From positions 1-64,000 of the forward strand of contig JBKECA010000285.1 of the NCBI GenBank assembly GCA_047973435.1: 64,000 nt of DNA, given 5' to 3'. Source of the stretch: JBKECA01 sp047973435 (lineage in GTDB: Bacteria; Planctomycetota; Planctomycetia; Planctomycetales; Planctomycetaceae). A program made the translations under genes and the position numbers. Positions 26,201 through 34,955 of this stretch are shown in pieces (the stretch's first letter is position 1; the number at the start of each line of letters is the position of its first letter). Under the pieces are notes generated by a model. It had not been told where the DNA came from and did not search any database. It worked only from the letters and a program-made list of their open reading frames with translations.

Positions 26201-26668
26201 TTATTCCTCCGCCGCGAGTGCGGCCTCGAGGAACAGGTCCGGGCTCCGCGTCAGTCGCGACAGAGTTACCGTGCCAGTCGGAGATTCGCCCGGCGGCTGA
26301 TAGTAAGCGGTCACGTCCAGACGCACGAGATCGACATGCGGCCCTTCCGAGACCGTCAGCCCCCATTGCCAGTTGGGATCGTCGTCAAACGGCAATGCCG
26401 CCGCAGTCTGCATCGGATGCACTCCGGCCAGAACTTCACTGAGCGCCGTTTCCGCCCGCAGGACAGCATCTGCTTCCAGGCGTGCCTCCACAGACGCCCG
26501 TGACCCAAGAGTGATCAGCTGGCCAATCGCCGTCATCGCGACCAGAAAGATCCCCAAGGCCAGCATGACCTCCAGCAGGGTGAGGCCATGACGCTGCGAC
26601 GTCGTTGTTTGTTGGTCGAGTCCCTGAGCAGCCAGCGCTTGATCGGATCGGAAACAATTCGCAGTCAT
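26201..26668 (-). CDS. gspI: Type II secretion minor pseudopilin GspI
   Basis: A 155-residue pseudopilin with a 28-residue leader, cleavage after G28 (SQRHG) and LTLLEVMLALGIF, Glu at +5. Length and the position between gspH and gspJ fit GspI. It starts with ATGA overlapping the gspH stop. The segment DDDPNWQWGLTVSEG is consistent with the short beta sheet of GspI. Confidence 0.82.
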   Translation of the reverse strand: MTANCFRSDQALAAQGLDQQTTTSQRHGLTLLEVMLALGIFLVAMTAIGQLITLGSRASVEARLEADAVLRAETALSEVLAGVHPMQTAAALPFDDDPNWQWGLTVSEGPHVDLVRLDVTAYYQPPGESPTGTVTLSRLTRSPDLFLEAALAAEE

Positions 26669-27495
26669 AGCCGCCGCTCCCGCACCAGCGGTCCCGACTG
26701 CACGCTGCCGGTCAGCCCCCGCAGGCTGATCTCGATTCGTCGTTCGCTGTCGTCGATCACGGCCACCGTCGCATCATCAGCCGTGCCGTCCGAATAGAAG
26801 CGGATCGCGGGAGCCCAGCTCGTCTCCCTAAGCAAGTTCGCATCCGGCAGCATCGTCAGCCACTCGTCCGGAAGTTTCTCCGTAACCACCGCCTGATCCG
26901 CATGGGTGACCGCGTTGCGAACCTGCGGCACGTCGAACTCGCATGGCTCTGCAATAGTCCCCGAAAGTACAGGAACGCTGACTGTCAGGGTCGGCGTCGT
27001 CACTGTCGACGAACTCGTACTGGTACTGCCGCCACTGCCGGTGTCCGGACGATCGTACGGAAGCACCACAAACTTGCGGCCGCCGGGCTCGAAGCGGAAC
27101 TGGTATGTCAGACCCTGGTCAATCGCCTTGATGCGGGCGTTGTTCAACTCGACGCGAATGGTATGCGCCTGCTCGCGAATGCTCCGCTCGCGGATGTAGC
27201 GCAGCAGTGGTGGCCATGTGAGGCTGGCCAGGACAAGCAGGATCGTCAGAACCAGAATTACTTCCAGCAGGGTGAATCCGTGACACGCGGCTCGACGACG
27301 ACCTGCAGCCCAACGTTGACCAGAGTTGGAGAGCCAGGCCGATGCCGGGAGAAACGTCCCATCGCCAACGCAGACAGCCTCGTTGTCCAACGAAGTCGAC
27401 GGTTGACTCCGTTCAGGCAAGACCGGCGACCATCGTGCGTGAGACAGGCACGTCACGCCATACGGTCTCGATCCACCAGTAAGACGGATTGGCAT
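26665..27495 (-). CDS. gspH: Type II secretion pseudopilin GspH (uncertain start)
   Basis: A pseudopilin with cleavage site ACHG then FTLLEVILVLTILLVLASL, Glu at +5, followed by the GspH/FimT-like domain (HTIRVELNNARIKAIDQGLTYQFRFEPGG). From ATG 27495 the leader would be 73 residues, unusually long; a TTG at about 27390 would shorten it to 38. A Ser/Thr/Gly-rich loop (GSGGSTSTSSSTVT) splits the globular domain. GspI follows with a four-base overlap. A frame upstream to 27738 is open but Arg/Ser-rich and is not included. Confidence 0.72.
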   Translation of the reverse strand: MPIRLTGGSRPYGVTCLSHARWSPVLPERSQPSTSLDNEAVCVGDGTFLPASAWLSNSGQRWAAGRRRAACHGFTLLEVILVLTILLVLASLTWPPLLRYIRERSIREQAHTIRVELNNARIKAIDQGLTYQFRFEPGGRKFVVLPYDRPDTGSGGSTSTSSSTVTTPTLTVSVPVLSGTIAEPCEFDVPQVRNAVTHADQAVVTEKLPDEWLTMLPDANLLRETSWAPAIRFYSDGTADDATVAVIDDSERRIEISLRGLTGSVQSGPLVRERRL

Positions 27496-27797
27496 GGCGA
27501 CACTCGCGACGCGTGAGAATCTCAAAAGCGATCCGAGAATCTGGTGTGGCTGCGTTGTGTCGGAATGGGGTCGGCTGCCAGGCGGAACGACGAGGCGACT
27601 CCCATGACGAGTCGTCGAGGAGTTCCAACGCCGCAGACGGCCCCATCCCGACGCAACCCGAAGGGACGTCGGCCCTTGTGGCTCCCGCCCGCGTCGTTCG
27701 TTATCAGCCGGCCGATTTTTGACCTGTCTCCTCCTCACTCCGTGGCGGGAACCACAAGGTCCAACGCTGCCGTCACGCCAACGTCCCGGATGGTCTC

Positions 27798-28292
27798 TTA
27801 CTTGGAGTTGTCCACAGTCCAGTTGTTAATGTCATCGCCGCTGCCGCTTTGATTCTCTCCATCCGGCCCCGCCGACCAGATCTTCGGTTTGCCCAGGCTG
27901 GCAGTGTCGCCCGAGCCGTTCCATTCGTAGTACAACTTGCGACCCCAGCCATCCTTGAACGGCTCATCGGTATAAGGTTCAACCTGCCGGCCGTCCTTTT
28001 GCTCTGGCTGCATCAGCATGTTCCAGACATCTTCGTTTCCGCTGGCTTTGGGGTAGTTGCCGAAATTGTCTTTGGCGTACAGGTTGAGCGCGCCCTCGGC
28101 ATTCTTGATGGCGACCTTGCTGGCATCGATGTATGCCTGCCGCTGCTGGCCGAGCAATCGAGGAACAACCATCGCGGCGATGACGCCGATAATCGCCAGC
28201 ACGATCAGCACCTCTAGCAGTGTGAAGCCCCGACGACGCCGGGATAGCGAACGCGAGGGAACAACGGAGTTACGGGAACGCACCTGCATCAT
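27798..28292 (-). CDS. gspG: Type II secretion major pseudopilin GspG
   Basis: A 164-residue major pseudopilin. Cleavage is after G22 (RRRRG) and the mature start FTLLEVLIVLAIIGVIAAMV has Glu at +5. The C-terminal half carries the GspG calcium-site region: EPFKDGWGRKLYYEWNG and KIWSAGPDGENQSGSGDDINNW. GspG subunits polymerise into the pseudopilus that drives exoprotein export through the secretin. The ATG at 28292 is preceded by AGGAG at a spacing of about 7. It is the first gene of the G-H-I-J-K set; the gap to gspH is about 300 bases. Confidence 0.95.
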   Translation of the reverse strand: MMQVRSRNSVVPSRSLSRRRRGFTLLEVLIVLAIIGVIAAMVVPRLLGQQRQAYIDASKVAIKNAEGALNLYAKDNFGNYPKASGNEDVWNMLMQPEQKDGRQVEPYTDEPFKDGWGRKLYYEWNGSGDTASLGKPKIWSAGPDGENQSGSGDDINNWTVDNSK

Positions 28293-28973
28293 CAAAAGGC
28301 TCCTGATTCCTCGACAAACTCGTATCCGGCCACCCACAATCGAGATGGCATAAGAACTCTCGCCGAACTCAAATGTTTGTGCCCGCCGTTTCGACTGAGG
28401 CCGTTTCGACTGAGATGGCTCAGGCGTCCACCGGCCGCGAGGGAGAACGTATCCTCTTTGGCCGCCTGCGGCATGACACCGGCGTGTCTCCACAACCTCA
28501 CTGGCAGCCGGGAGATACAACCTCATTAGGAAGGTATACGCAGGCTGCAATGCCCTGTCTACAGCGAATTGCACGGGGCCGCGTTCTCGCGAGAAGAATG
28601 GGGTCGGAGATTCCCGTCGCTCTTGTCGCCGTTCCCGCTGCCAGCGAACGGGTTCAAATCCGAGGTCGAGATCCTGGCGCCCCGTCGGCCTGGAGTCCTG
28701 CCGGCCCGACCCGTCAGCTCCGGGAATCCATCGCGGACGGGCTGGCTCCGTTGCCTGCAAGTCTGCTACAGTTCGGCACTTGTGAAAGCTTGCACCCGTA
28801 GGCGTTCGGTGAGGCCGAAAGTGGTTCGGTGTCGCGCCGACGGGGCGACTGTATTCTCTTTTGATTGTGTCGCCCGAGAGAGTCTTGCGTCGGTTGGCGG
28901 ACGAATGAGTCGTCCGTTTCAAACCGCGGCGAACCTCACAGGGCGGGGACAACTTCGGGAACCCCTGACTGCT
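28293..28973. promoter_or_regulatory. Divergent leader region between gspG and rpsA
   Basis: About 680 bases that must contain promoters for gspG (minus) and rpsA (plus). It holds a perfect 15-bp tandem duplication at 28385-28414. The rpsA frame stays open upstream to 28569 but the added residues are Arg/Pro-rich and unlike S1. A long rpsA 5' leader is possible; no promoter was assigned with confidence. Confidence 0.4.
28385..28414. repeat. Perfect 15-bp tandem duplication upstream of gspG
   Basis: GCCGTTTCGACTGAG occurs twice without spacer (28385-28399 and 28400-28414), about 95-120 bases before the gspG start. It could be a tandem protein-binding site or simple slippage product. Confidence 0.7.
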
Positions 28974-30764
28974 ATGGTTGACCGTAACCTCATTCGTGAA
29001 TTTCAAGTAGACGAGGCGTCGCTCGACGCCGCGCTCACCGAGGCCCTCTCGCACATCCCCGAAGCCTCCGGGGAAATGGATCACATCTACGATCAGACTG
29101 CCAGCTCCTTCGATTCGAATCAGATCGTCGAAGGCGAAGTCATTGGCGTCAACGACAACGAGGTGATGCTGGACATCGGCTACAAAAGCGAGGGTATTAT
29201 CCCCCGCGGCGAGTGGATCGACGAAGAGCCGCTGCCCCAGCTGGGCGACCGCATCGAAGTGCTGCTCGAAGATTTCGAAGACGAGCAGGGGCTGATTCTC
29301 CTGTCCCGCCGCAAGGCTGTTCGCCAGCGGGCGTGGGACAAGCTGATGAACGATGCCGGCGAGGGAAGCATCGTCGAGGGCGAGGTCATCCGGAAGATCA
29401 AAGGGGGTCTGCTGGTCAATCTCGATGGCGGCGGCGATTCAGCCGACGGCGTCAACGTGTTTCTCCCGGCCAGTCAGGTCGACATTCGCCGTCCGCAGGA
29501 CATTGGCGAATTCATCGGCAAGACGATTCAATGCGTGATCCTCAAAATCGACGACTCGCGCAAGAACATCGTCGTCTCTCGCCGCAAACTGATCGAAGAT
29601 CAGCGGGCCGAGATGAAGCGCAAGCTGATGGCCGAAATCGAAGAAGGTCAAATCCGCAAGGGCGTTGTCAAGAACATCGCCGACTTCGGCGCGTTCGTCG
29701 ACCTGGGCGGTATCGACGGCCTGCTGCACATTACCGACATGAGCTGGGGCCGCATCAATCACCCCAGCGAGATGGTCAAAATCGACGATCAGATCGAAGT
29801 CATGATCCTGAACGTCGACCGGGAAAAGGAAAAGATTGCTCTCGGTCTCAAGCAGAAGGAAGCGAGCCCCTGGGACAACATCGACAGCAAGTTCCCGGTC
29901 ACCAGCCGCGTGAAGGGCGAGGTGGTCAACATCATGACCTATGGTGCCTTCGTCAAGCTGGAGGACGGCATCGAGGGGCTCGTGCACATCAGCGAGATGT
30001 CCTGGACCCGTCGCCTGCAGCATCCGTCGGAGATGGTCAACATCGGCGACGAAGTCGAAGTGGTGGTGCTCGGCATCAACACCGACAAGCAGGAGATTTC
30101 GCTGGGTATGAAGCAGACCCAGCCGAATCCCTGGGACGATGTCACCGCCAAGTACCCCGTCGGCGCCAAGGTCAAGGGAACGGTTCGCAACCTCACCAAC
30201 TACGGCGCTTTCATTGAGCTGGAAGAGGGGGTCGACGGCCTGCTCCACGTCAGCGACATGAGCTGGACCCGCAAGATCTCGCACGCTTCGGAACTCCTCA
30301 AGAAGGGGGACGAGGTCGAGTGCGTGGTCATCTCGGTCGACGAGAACCGCAAGCGTATTGCGCTTGGCCTCAAGCAGCTGGATGAGGATCCGTGGGAAAC
30401 GACGATCCCGCAGAAGTATCACCCGGGCGCTGTCGTTACCGGCACCGTCACGAAGATCACCAACTTCGGCGTCTTTGTGCAGCTGGAGGAGCAGCTCGAA
30501 GGTCTCTTGCACATCTCCGAGCTAGCCCAGCACAAGGTCGACAACCCCGAAAGCGAAGTGAAGGTTGGCGAGCAGCTGGAGGTCCGCGTGCTGCGGGTCG
30601 ACCCAGTCGATCGCAAGATTGGCCTGTCTCGCAAACTCGACGGCGAGATCGAGCCGGAAGAAACCGGCGAAGCCGCGGCCGGCTCGAAGGAGCCGCTCAA
30701 AGGTGGCATGGGCTCGTCCAGCGGTCCCCTCTTCACCATGGGTGGCGAGAAGACCGAAGAGTAA
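28974..30764 (+). CDS. rpsA: 30S ribosomal protein S1
   Basis: A 596-residue protein with six S1 RNA-binding repeats. Units begin near EGEVIGVNDNEVML, EGEVIRKIKGGLLV, KGVVKNIADFGAFVDLGG, KGEVVNIMTYGAFVKLED, KGTVRNLTNYGAFIELEE and TGTVTKITNFGVFVQLEE, several followed by GLLHISEMSW. Repeats 1 and 2 are the degenerate ribosome-binding pair typical of S1. S1 helps bring mRNAs onto the 30S subunit. ATG 28974 (MVDRNLIREFQVDEAS) is preferred; ATG 28905 is the alternative. A perfect palindrome with a T run (30799-30828) follows and should terminate it. Confidence 0.95.
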   Translation: MVDRNLIREFQVDEASLDAALTEALSHIPEASGEMDHIYDQTASSFDSNQIVEGEVIGVNDNEVMLDIGYKSEGIIPRGEWIDEEPLPQLGDRIEVLLEDFEDEQGLILLSRRKAVRQRAWDKLMNDAGEGSIVEGEVIRKIKGGLLVNLDGGGDSADGVNVFLPASQVDIRRPQDIGEFIGKTIQCVILKIDDSRKNIVVSRRKLIEDQRAEMKRKLMAEIEEGQIRKGVVKNIADFGAFVDLGGIDGLLHITDMSWGRINHPSEMVKIDDQIEVMILNVDREKEKIALGLKQKEASPWDNIDSKFPVTSRVKGEVVNIMTYGAFVKLEDGIEGLVHISEMSWTRRLQHPSEMVNIGDEVEVVVLGINTDKQEISLGMKQTQPNPWDDVTAKYPVGAKVKGTVRNLTNYGAFIELEEGVDGLLHVSDMSWTRKISHASELLKKGDEVECVVISVDENRKRIALGLKQLDEDPWETTIPQKYHPGAVVTGTVTKITNFGVFVQLEEQLEGLLHISELAQHKVDNPESEVKVGEQLEVRVLRVDPVDRKIGLSRKLDGEIEPEETGEAAAGSKEPLKGGMGSSSGPLFTMGGEKTEE

Positions 30765-30798
30765 ACTCGCACGTTCTGAAGTGAGTGTGTGAACCACG

Positions 30799-30828
30799 AA
30801 AGCCCCAGGGTTGCAACCCTGGGGCTTT
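30799..30828 (+). terminator. Rho-independent terminator after rpsA (perfect palindrome)
   Basis: A perfect 30-bp palindrome centred on TTGCAA, with arms AAAGCCCCAGGG and CCCTGGGGCTTT, followed by further T residues, 34 bases after the rpsA stop. A near-copy occurs at 34888-34915, suggesting a dispersed terminator-like repeat. Confidence 0.85.
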
Positions 30829-30888
30829 TTGCATATCGACATGGAACTGGGATAAGCCGTTCCAATGTCTTGCCAGCGAAATCGAATC

Positions 30889-32439
30889 ATGCCCCATCTG
30901 TTTTCGACGAATCGGTCTCGAGCGCGGCTCACCATCGTGGCGGCCCTGGCCGTGTTCGGCTTGTGCGGAGCCCCCGCTCCTGTCGCCGCCGCCAAGCCCA
31001 ACGTCATTCTTGTCATGGCCGATGACCTGGGGATTGGAGACATCACCCCCACCAATCCCGACTGCAAGATCAAGACACCTCACCTGCAGCAGCTGGCCAA
31101 CGAAGGTCTGACATTCCTCGACGCCCACACTCCCAGCTCGGTCTGCACACCGACTCGCTATGGTTTGATCACCGGACGTTACAACTGGCGGTCTCGGTTG
31201 GCCAAAGGGGTGCTCTTTGGAGAGAGTGAGCACCTGATTCCCGCCGACCGACCGACGCTCGGCCATCTCATGCAGGCGGCGGGATATCACACCGCCATGC
31301 TCGGCAAGTGGCATCTGGGCTGGGACTTCCACAAGACCGACGGTCAAATCGACTTCACTCAGCCTGTAACCAATGGGCCGGACATCAACGGCTTCGACCA
31401 GTACTACGGTTTCTGTGGGTCGCTGGATATGCCGCCGTACGTCTGGGTCGACACCGGAAAAATCACAGCTCTGCCGGATCGGGTCGAGGGCATCACTCGC
31501 AAAGAGGACGAGTACGGCTGGTATCGCGAAGGCCCGATCGGCGCGGACTTTCATATTCCCCAAGTTCTGCCGCAGCTGTTCAATCGGGCGATTGCCCACG
31601 TGCACCACCGTGCCGGTGAGGCGAAGAATGAGAAGCCCTTCTTCCTGTACTTTCCGTTGCCCGCACCACATACGCCAATCGTGCCTGTCTCGCCGTTTAC
31701 GGGAAAGAGTGAGCTGAACCCGTATGCCGACTTCGTCATGCAGGTAGACGATTCGATCGGGGCGCTGCTCAAAGCGGTCCAGGAGTCAGGCATCGAACAG
31801 AACACGCTGGTCCTCTTCACCAGCGACAACGGTTGCTCCCCGTCGGCGAATTTTCCACTGCTGCAAAGCCACGGTCATCGGCCCAGCGGTCCTTACCGGG
31901 GCCACAAGGCCGACATTTATGAAGGGGGACATCGTGTCCCGCTGATCGCGCGCTGGCCCGGAGTCGTCCAGGCGGGAACACGAACCAACTCACTTGCTTG
32001 CCTGACCGATATTTACGCGACCTTGCGGGAGATCACTGGCCAGCCCGTTCAGTCCGTCGGCGGGGAAGATGGTTATAGCCTGCTGCCGGTCTTTCGAGGC
32101 GAGGCCTCATCCGGACGTGATACGCTCGTCAGCCACTCCATCGAAGGTGCCTTCGCGATCCGACAAGGGGACTGGAAGCTGTGCCTGTGCGCCGGGAGCG
32201 GCGGCTGGAGCGATCCGAAGGAGCTGGTTGCCCGAAAACGGAATCTGCCCCCCATGCAGTTATTCAATCTGGCCGACGACATTGGCGAGCAGAAAAATCT
32301 TGTGGAGCAGGAACCTCAGCGTGTGCAGGCCCTGCTGGACCTGCTCAAACAGCAGGTGACCAACGGTCGCTGCACGCCGGGACAAACGCTGGCCAATGAC
32401 CGTCAGGTGAACTACCTGCCTGCCTCTGTCGCTCCGTGA
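30889..32439 (+). CDS. Secreted sulfatase
   Basis: A 516-residue type I sulfatase with a signal peptide (RLTIVAALAVFGLCGAPAPVAA). The metal site NVILVMADDLG and the formylglycine signature C86-T-P-T-R in SSVCTPTRYGLITGR are present, with GKWHLG and TSDNG further metal or substrate residues. The Cys is converted to formylglycine by a sulfatase-modifying enzyme, not encoded here. Planctomycetes use such enzymes to remove sulfate from algal polysaccharides; the substrate is not inferable. An ATG at 30865 would add eight residues. The P1B ATPase gene follows 42 bp later on the same strand. Confidence 0.93.
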   Translation: MPHLFSTNRSRARLTIVAALAVFGLCGAPAPVAAAKPNVILVMADDLGIGDITPTNPDCKIKTPHLQQLANEGLTFLDAHTPSSVCTPTRYGLITGRYNWRSRLAKGVLFGESEHLIPADRPTLGHLMQAAGYHTAMLGKWHLGWDFHKTDGQIDFTQPVTNGPDINGFDQYYGFCGSLDMPPYVWVDTGKITALPDRVEGITRKEDEYGWYREGPIGADFHIPQVLPQLFNRAIAHVHHRAGEAKNEKPFFLYFPLPAPHTPIVPVSPFTGKSELNPYADFVMQVDDSIGALLKAVQESGIEQNTLVLFTSDNGCSPSANFPLLQSHGHRPSGPYRGHKADIYEGGHRVPLIARWPGVVQAGTRTNSLACLTDIYATLREITGQPVQSVGGEDGYSLLPVFRGEASSGRDTLVSHSIEGAFAIRQGDWKLCLCAGSGGWSDPKELVARKRNLPPMQLFNLADDIGEQKNLVEQEPQRVQALLDLLKQQVTNGRCTPGQTLANDRQVNYLPASVAP

Positions 32440-32481
32440 AAGAGCACGGACGAACTCACAGAGGAGTCTGCAGTCAATCGT

Positions 32482-34860
32482 ATGCCACACGCCGATGATC
32501 CGTTGCATCCTCCCTCGATTCCCGCGCAGCACACCCTGCGGGATCATGGAGGAATTGTCAAAGTCCATCCCACGGCGGATGCCCGTGGCTTGCTGATTGA
32601 CTTCGATCCCGAGCAATTGACCGAGGACGATGTCCGGACCCTGGTGCGCGAACACAAGCCGGAGCTGACCACGGCACTCCGCAAGCTGACGTTGCGACTC
32701 GATGGACACGGCAGTGAAGAAAGTGCCCACCGGCTGGGGACCCGGTTCGAGCAGCTCCCCGGCGTGCGCCGCGCTCGAGCCACTTACATTGGTCGAGTCC
32801 TGTCTCTGACATTCGACTCTCAGGCAACCACGGATGCGCAGGTTCTGCAGACCATCCAGCAGACGGGGGCGAATGTCGAGCCGATTAAGTCCGCGCTCCA
32901 GTCGCAACGCAACGCAACGCTCGCCACAAAACTGGTCACCGGCGAGTTGAATGAAGAGATTTCCTGCACCCTCGGCCTGATCGCCCTGGTGAGTGCGGCG
33001 GCGCTGGAACGGACTTCCGGCATGACGACAGCTGTGCAGGGACTGTACGGTGCCGCCTACCTCTTCAATGGTCAGCAGGGAGTGCGGTCGGCCATCGGTT
33101 CCCTCAGGCAGGGAGTGCTCGACGTCGATGTGCTGATGGTCATGGCTGCTCTTGGAGCCGCCGTCGTCGGTGCGCCGTTCGAAGGCGCGCTGCTGCTGTT
33201 ACTGTTCGCGTTTTCCAATGTCCTGCAGCGGTACGCGCTGGCCCGAACTCAACGAGCCATCGAGTCGTTACTGACATTGCGGCCGGAAACCGCTCTCCGC
33301 AAGACATTGCAAGGGACCGAGATCATCCGCGTCGAAGACCTGCAAGTTGAAGATGTGGTGATCGTCCGCCCCGGAGAACACATCCCTGTTGACGGTGTTG
33401 TCAGCGAAGGTTCGAGCAGCGTCGATGAATCGTCGCTGACCGGCGAGTCGCTCCCCGTCTCCAAGGGGGTCGGGAGCACCGTCTTTTCCGGAACGCTCAA
33501 TCACAGTGGCGGCATCGAGGTTCGTGTCACGCGTCGGACAGAAGACTCAACACTGGCCCGCATGGTGGAGCTGGTTGCCGAAGCGCAAGCGGAAAAGTCC
33601 GGCACACAGCGATTCCTCGAGCGGGCCGAGCAGTATTACGCGACCGGTGTCATTGTGCTGACGGCGCTCGTCTGTGTCATTCCCTGGCTGCTGTGGCGTG
33701 AGGACTTCAGCACCGCATTCTACCGGGCCATGACTGTCATGGTCGTCGCTTCGCCGTGCGCATTGGTGATCAGCACGCCGGCGACGGTGCTGTCGGCGAT
33801 CGGCGGAGCCGCGCGCCGCGGCATTCTGATCAAAGGGGGTTCGCATCTCGAACAGGCTGCGGAGATCGAGATCGTCGCGGTGGACAAGACCGGCACGCTC
33901 ACTCATGGTCGCCCCGAGCTAACCGAGATGGTCGGGGCCTTCGGTGTTCAGTCCGCAACCGATGCTTCTTCGGACGCACTGACGGCGGAGGCAAATTCGT
34001 TGCTGCGGGCCGCCGCTTCGCTGGAATCGAAATCCGAGCATCCCCTGGCCGCTGCGATCGTCCGGGCCGCCGATGCTCGCAGTCTCCCCCTGTCCTTCGC
34101 AGCCGACTTCCAATCGACGACCGGCAAGGGGGCCGCGGCCACCATCGACGGCACACGATACGTTGTCGGCAGCGAGCGACTGTTTCGGGAATCCCCGGCG
34201 GAGGGCATGGACGAACTGTCTCAACACGCAGCACCACTGCAGACGCAAGGCAAGACCTGCGTCTGGCTGGGCGAGCAAGATGGCGATCGCCTGCGCGCTC
34301 GCGCGGTGCTGGTCATGGCCGACACGCTTCGTCCTGAAGCCAGACATCTAACCCGTCAACTCAAGGCCACCGGCATCCGTCGCGTCGTCATGTTGACGGG
34401 AGACCATCGAACCGTTGCCGAGGCCATTGCGGCCGAGGCGGGAGTGGACGATGTTCGGGCCGAACTGCTGCCAGCCGACAAGGTGCAGGCCATTCGCGAG
34501 CTGCGCCGCGAAGGTCGCGTGATGATGATCGGCGACGGCGTCAATGACGCCCCGGCTCTCGCTGCGGCCGATCTCGGCGTGGCAATGGGGGCAGCCGGAG
34601 CGGACATCGCCATGGAAACCGCCGATGTCGTGCTGATGGGAGATCAGCTGGAAAACATCGTCCTGCTGCAAAGACTGGCCCGCAAAGCGCGACGCGTGCT
34701 TTGGCAAAACCTGTCCTTCGCGGGCGCCGTGATCGTTGTCCTGATTGCCGCAGCGCTCGGTCTGGCGCTGCCGCTGCCTGTCGGGGTCGTCGGACACGAA
34801 GGTAGCACGGTTCTCGTTTGCCTGAACGGTCTGCGTCTGCTGCTGACTCCCCGCGACTGA
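32482..34860 (+). CDS. P1B-type metal-exporting ATPase, P1B-4-like (SPC and HEGST motifs)
   Basis: A 792-residue P-type ATPase. Phosphorylation site is D468 (DKTGTLTHG), hinge motif GDGVNDAPALA, the SEHPLAAAI nucleotide-binding loop, and the actuator TGES. The metal site has SPC at 424-426 and HEGST starting H772. The SPC plus HEG(S/G)T combination marks P1B-4 pumps that export Co2+, Fe2+ or Zn2+. The N-terminal 150 residues resemble two HMA-like domains, but no CxxC is present, so they cannot bind metal in the usual way. Inner-membrane location. Convergent with the DEAD-box gene. Confidence 0.93.
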   Translation: MPHADDPLHPPSIPAQHTLRDHGGIVKVHPTADARGLLIDFDPEQLTEDDVRTLVREHKPELTTALRKLTLRLDGHGSEESAHRLGTRFEQLPGVRRARATYIGRVLSLTFDSQATTDAQVLQTIQQTGANVEPIKSALQSQRNATLATKLVTGELNEEISCTLGLIALVSAAALERTSGMTTAVQGLYGAAYLFNGQQGVRSAIGSLRQGVLDVDVLMVMAALGAAVVGAPFEGALLLLLFAFSNVLQRYALARTQRAIESLLTLRPETALRKTLQGTEIIRVEDLQVEDVVIVRPGEHIPVDGVVSEGSSSVDESSLTGESLPVSKGVGSTVFSGTLNHSGGIEVRVTRRTEDSTLARMVELVAEAQAEKSGTQRFLERAEQYYATGVIVLTALVCVIPWLLWREDFSTAFYRAMTVMVVASPCALVISTPATVLSAIGGAARRGILIKGGSHLEQAAEIEIVAVDKTGTLTHGRPELTEMVGAFGVQSATDASSDALTAEANSLLRAAASLESKSEHPLAAAIVRAADARSLPLSFAADFQSTTGKGAAATIDGTRYVVGSERLFRESPAEGMDELSQHAAPLQTQGKTCVWLGEQDGDRLRARAVLVMADTLRPEARHLTRQLKATGIRRVVMLTGDHRTVAEAIAAEAGVDDVRAELLPADKVQAIRELRREGRVMMIGDGVNDAPALAAADLGVAMGAAGADIAMETADVVLMGDQLENIVLLQRLARKARRVLWQNLSFAGAVIVVLIAAALGLALPLPVGVVGHEGSTVLVCLNGLRLLLTPRD

Positions 34861-34887
34861 ATCCGAGTTCGTCGTACAACCATGTCG

Positions 34888-34915
34888 AAAGCCCCCGGTT
34901 GCAATCCTGGGGCTT
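34888..34915. terminator. Imperfect hairpin between convergent genes
   Basis: A degenerate version of the rpsA terminator palindrome (AAAGCCCCC, GGTTGCAA, TCCTGGGGCTT) with two or three changes, located between the convergent ATPase and DEAD-box helicase genes, where a bidirectional terminator is expected. Confidence 0.6.
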
Positions 34916-34955
34916 GGGGGTCATCCATCGCGGTCCTGCGCGTGATACTCCGTCA

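Noticed and set aside
13571..27560. Shared string GATCC-AGAATCTGG near 13571 and 27533
   Set aside because: About 20 of 24 bases match, but the similarity does not extend and no further copies were found, so it was not called a repeat family.
28630..28660. GGTTCAAATCC string resembling a tRNA T-loop
   Set aside because: No matching T-stem, acceptor stem or D-arm can be built around it.
29439..30512. A 357-codon minus-strand frame opposite rpsA
   Set aside because: It lies wholly within the S1 repeats, and its apparent internal repetition only mirrors the S1 repeats on the other strand.
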